Shown here: piece after piece, positions 24,165-24,611 of the stretch
Layout: each line of letters begins with the position of its first letter
How positions within the stretch are numbered: the first letter of the stretch is position 1
Assembly: GCA_021827245.1 (NCBI GenBank)
Contig: JAKAWN010000039.1
Coordinates: forward strand, 1-24,611
Direction of reading: 5' to 3'
From: Acidobacteriota bacterium
GTDB lineage: Bacteria > Acidobacteriota > Terriglobia > UBA7540
DNA: 24,611 nucleotides
Translations under genes and position numbers: made by a program
Notes under the pieces: model-generated
The model's database searches: none
Told to the model about the DNA's origin: nothing
Seen by the model: the letters and a program-made list of their open reading frames with translations, nothing else

Positions 24165-24611
24165 GTGGCAAGATTGTTCCTCGCGGCAGGGTCGTGGCTC
24201 TCGGCGAACAGCTTCGGAAAGCTGGACTTCAGATTGTGTTCGCCAACGGATGCTTTGACCTGTTCCACGTTGGACACGTCCGCTATCTTGAAGGAGCAAG
24301 GCAACAGGGGGATATTCTGGTCGTGGGAGTCAACAGTGACCGGTCGGTTCGCACTTTGAAAGGCGAGGGACGGCCGCTGATGCCGGAGGAAGCACGCGCA
24401 GAGTTGCTGGCGGCAATGGAATCTGTCGATTACGTCGTCATCTTTGACGGCCTGACGGCGGAGAATATCCTCCGCGACTTGAGGCCTCATGTTCATTGCA
24501 AAGGAACTGACTACACAGAAGCCACCGTCCCAGAACGCGAAGTAGTAAGAAGCTGGGGAGGACGCATCGCGATTGCCGGCGACTCAAAGGATCATTCCAC
24601 GCGTGACCTGC
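24161..24611 (+). CDS. hldC: D-glycero-beta-D-manno-heptose 1-phosphate adenylyltransferase, 3' end cut off
   Basis: The first 150 residues are in the window and the gene runs off the right edge. The reading frame starts [12 protein letters not shown] at an ATG that overlaps the hldA stop. It then shows [20 protein letters not shown], the HxGH nucleotidyltransferase motif at residues 36-39. [13 protein letters not shown], the patch ending [16 protein letters not shown], and the later segment [13 protein letters not shown] continue the family pattern. HldC (RfaE domain II) transfers AMP from ATP to heptose 1-phosphate, giving ADP-heptose. Since the kinase is separate, this confirms a split HldA/HldC arrangement. 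The length and C-terminus are unknown. Confidence 0.93.
   Translation, partial: MSGKIVPRGRVVALGEQLRKAGLQIVFANGCFDLFHVGHVRYLEGARQQGDILVVGVNSDRSVRTLKGEGRPLMPEEARAELLAAMESVDYVVIFDGLTAENILRDLRPHVHCKGTDYTEATVPEREVVRSWGGRIAIAGDSKDHSTRDL

Overview
The window looks like a chromosomal segment of a Gram-negative bacterium, most likely a member of Acidobacteriota. That placement is an inference. It rests on LPS inner-core genes, a trpS-scpA-scpB-rluB run, and intergenic repeat families (stem-loops with GTGCCAC, GTAGCGGCGRCTTTA and AAACGAACC cores) that I associate from memory with acidobacterial genomes. No rRNA, tRNA, CRISPR array, transposase or phage gene was found. Most of the window is core metabolism in tightly packed operons, many with 4-base ATGA start/stop overlaps.

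Layout. (1) 1-1751, plus: the end of argD, argF, and a single-domain N-acetylglutamate-synthase-type GNAT, together an arginine operon. (2) 1757-3728, minus: a VanZ-like membrane protein and guaB, with a near-consensus sigma-70 promoter at 3770-3798. (3) 3729-4930: about 1.2 kb without a convincing gene. It is full of repeats and carries a very good minus-strand promoter (4482-4510) pointing into AAACGAACC repeats. (4) 4931-7171, minus: three accessory genes (a 423-aa exported protein of unknown function, a DUF3096-type membrane protein, and a 112-aa protein often mislabelled in databases). They are bracketed by two direct copies of one intergenic repeat (4753-4899 and 7238-7387). (5) 7504-10930, plus: trpS-scpA-scpB-rluB, then hisC and a small CoA-binding protein to 12654.

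(6) 12782-14961, minus: rarA and an upstream TrmH-family rRNA methyltransferase, with an 81-bp nested inverted repeat between the convergent genes at 12680-12760. (7) 15146-15379, plus: a short signal-peptide ORF, perhaps a gene remnant. (8) 15330-17455, minus: two D-2-hydroxyacid dehydrogenases in tandem. (9) 17588-18298 minus and 18501-18761 plus: a Crp/Fnr regulator divergent from a 7Fe-type ferredoxin, with two inverted repeats in the shared intergenic region. (10) 18976-24611, plus: kdtA-lpxK-waaF-gmhB-hldA-hldC, an LPS lipid A/Kdo/heptose operon cut off by the window edge. The ADP-heptose enzymes HldA and HldC are separate genes rather than a fused HldE.

How the genes work together: ArgD, ArgF and the GNAT serve arginine synthesis. 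GuaB feeds GMP synthesis. ScpA and ScpB are the non-SMC condensin subunits. The last operon makes lipid A-Kdo2 (LpxK, KdtA), builds ADP-heptose (HldA, GmhB, HldC) and transfers it (WaaF). No strong candidate for a wholly new multi-gene system was seen. The parts most worth a second look are the repeat-rich 3.7-7.4 kb accessory region with its orphan promoter, the 19-bp perfect palindrome upstream of the DUF3096 gene, and the crp/ferredoxin intergenic operators.
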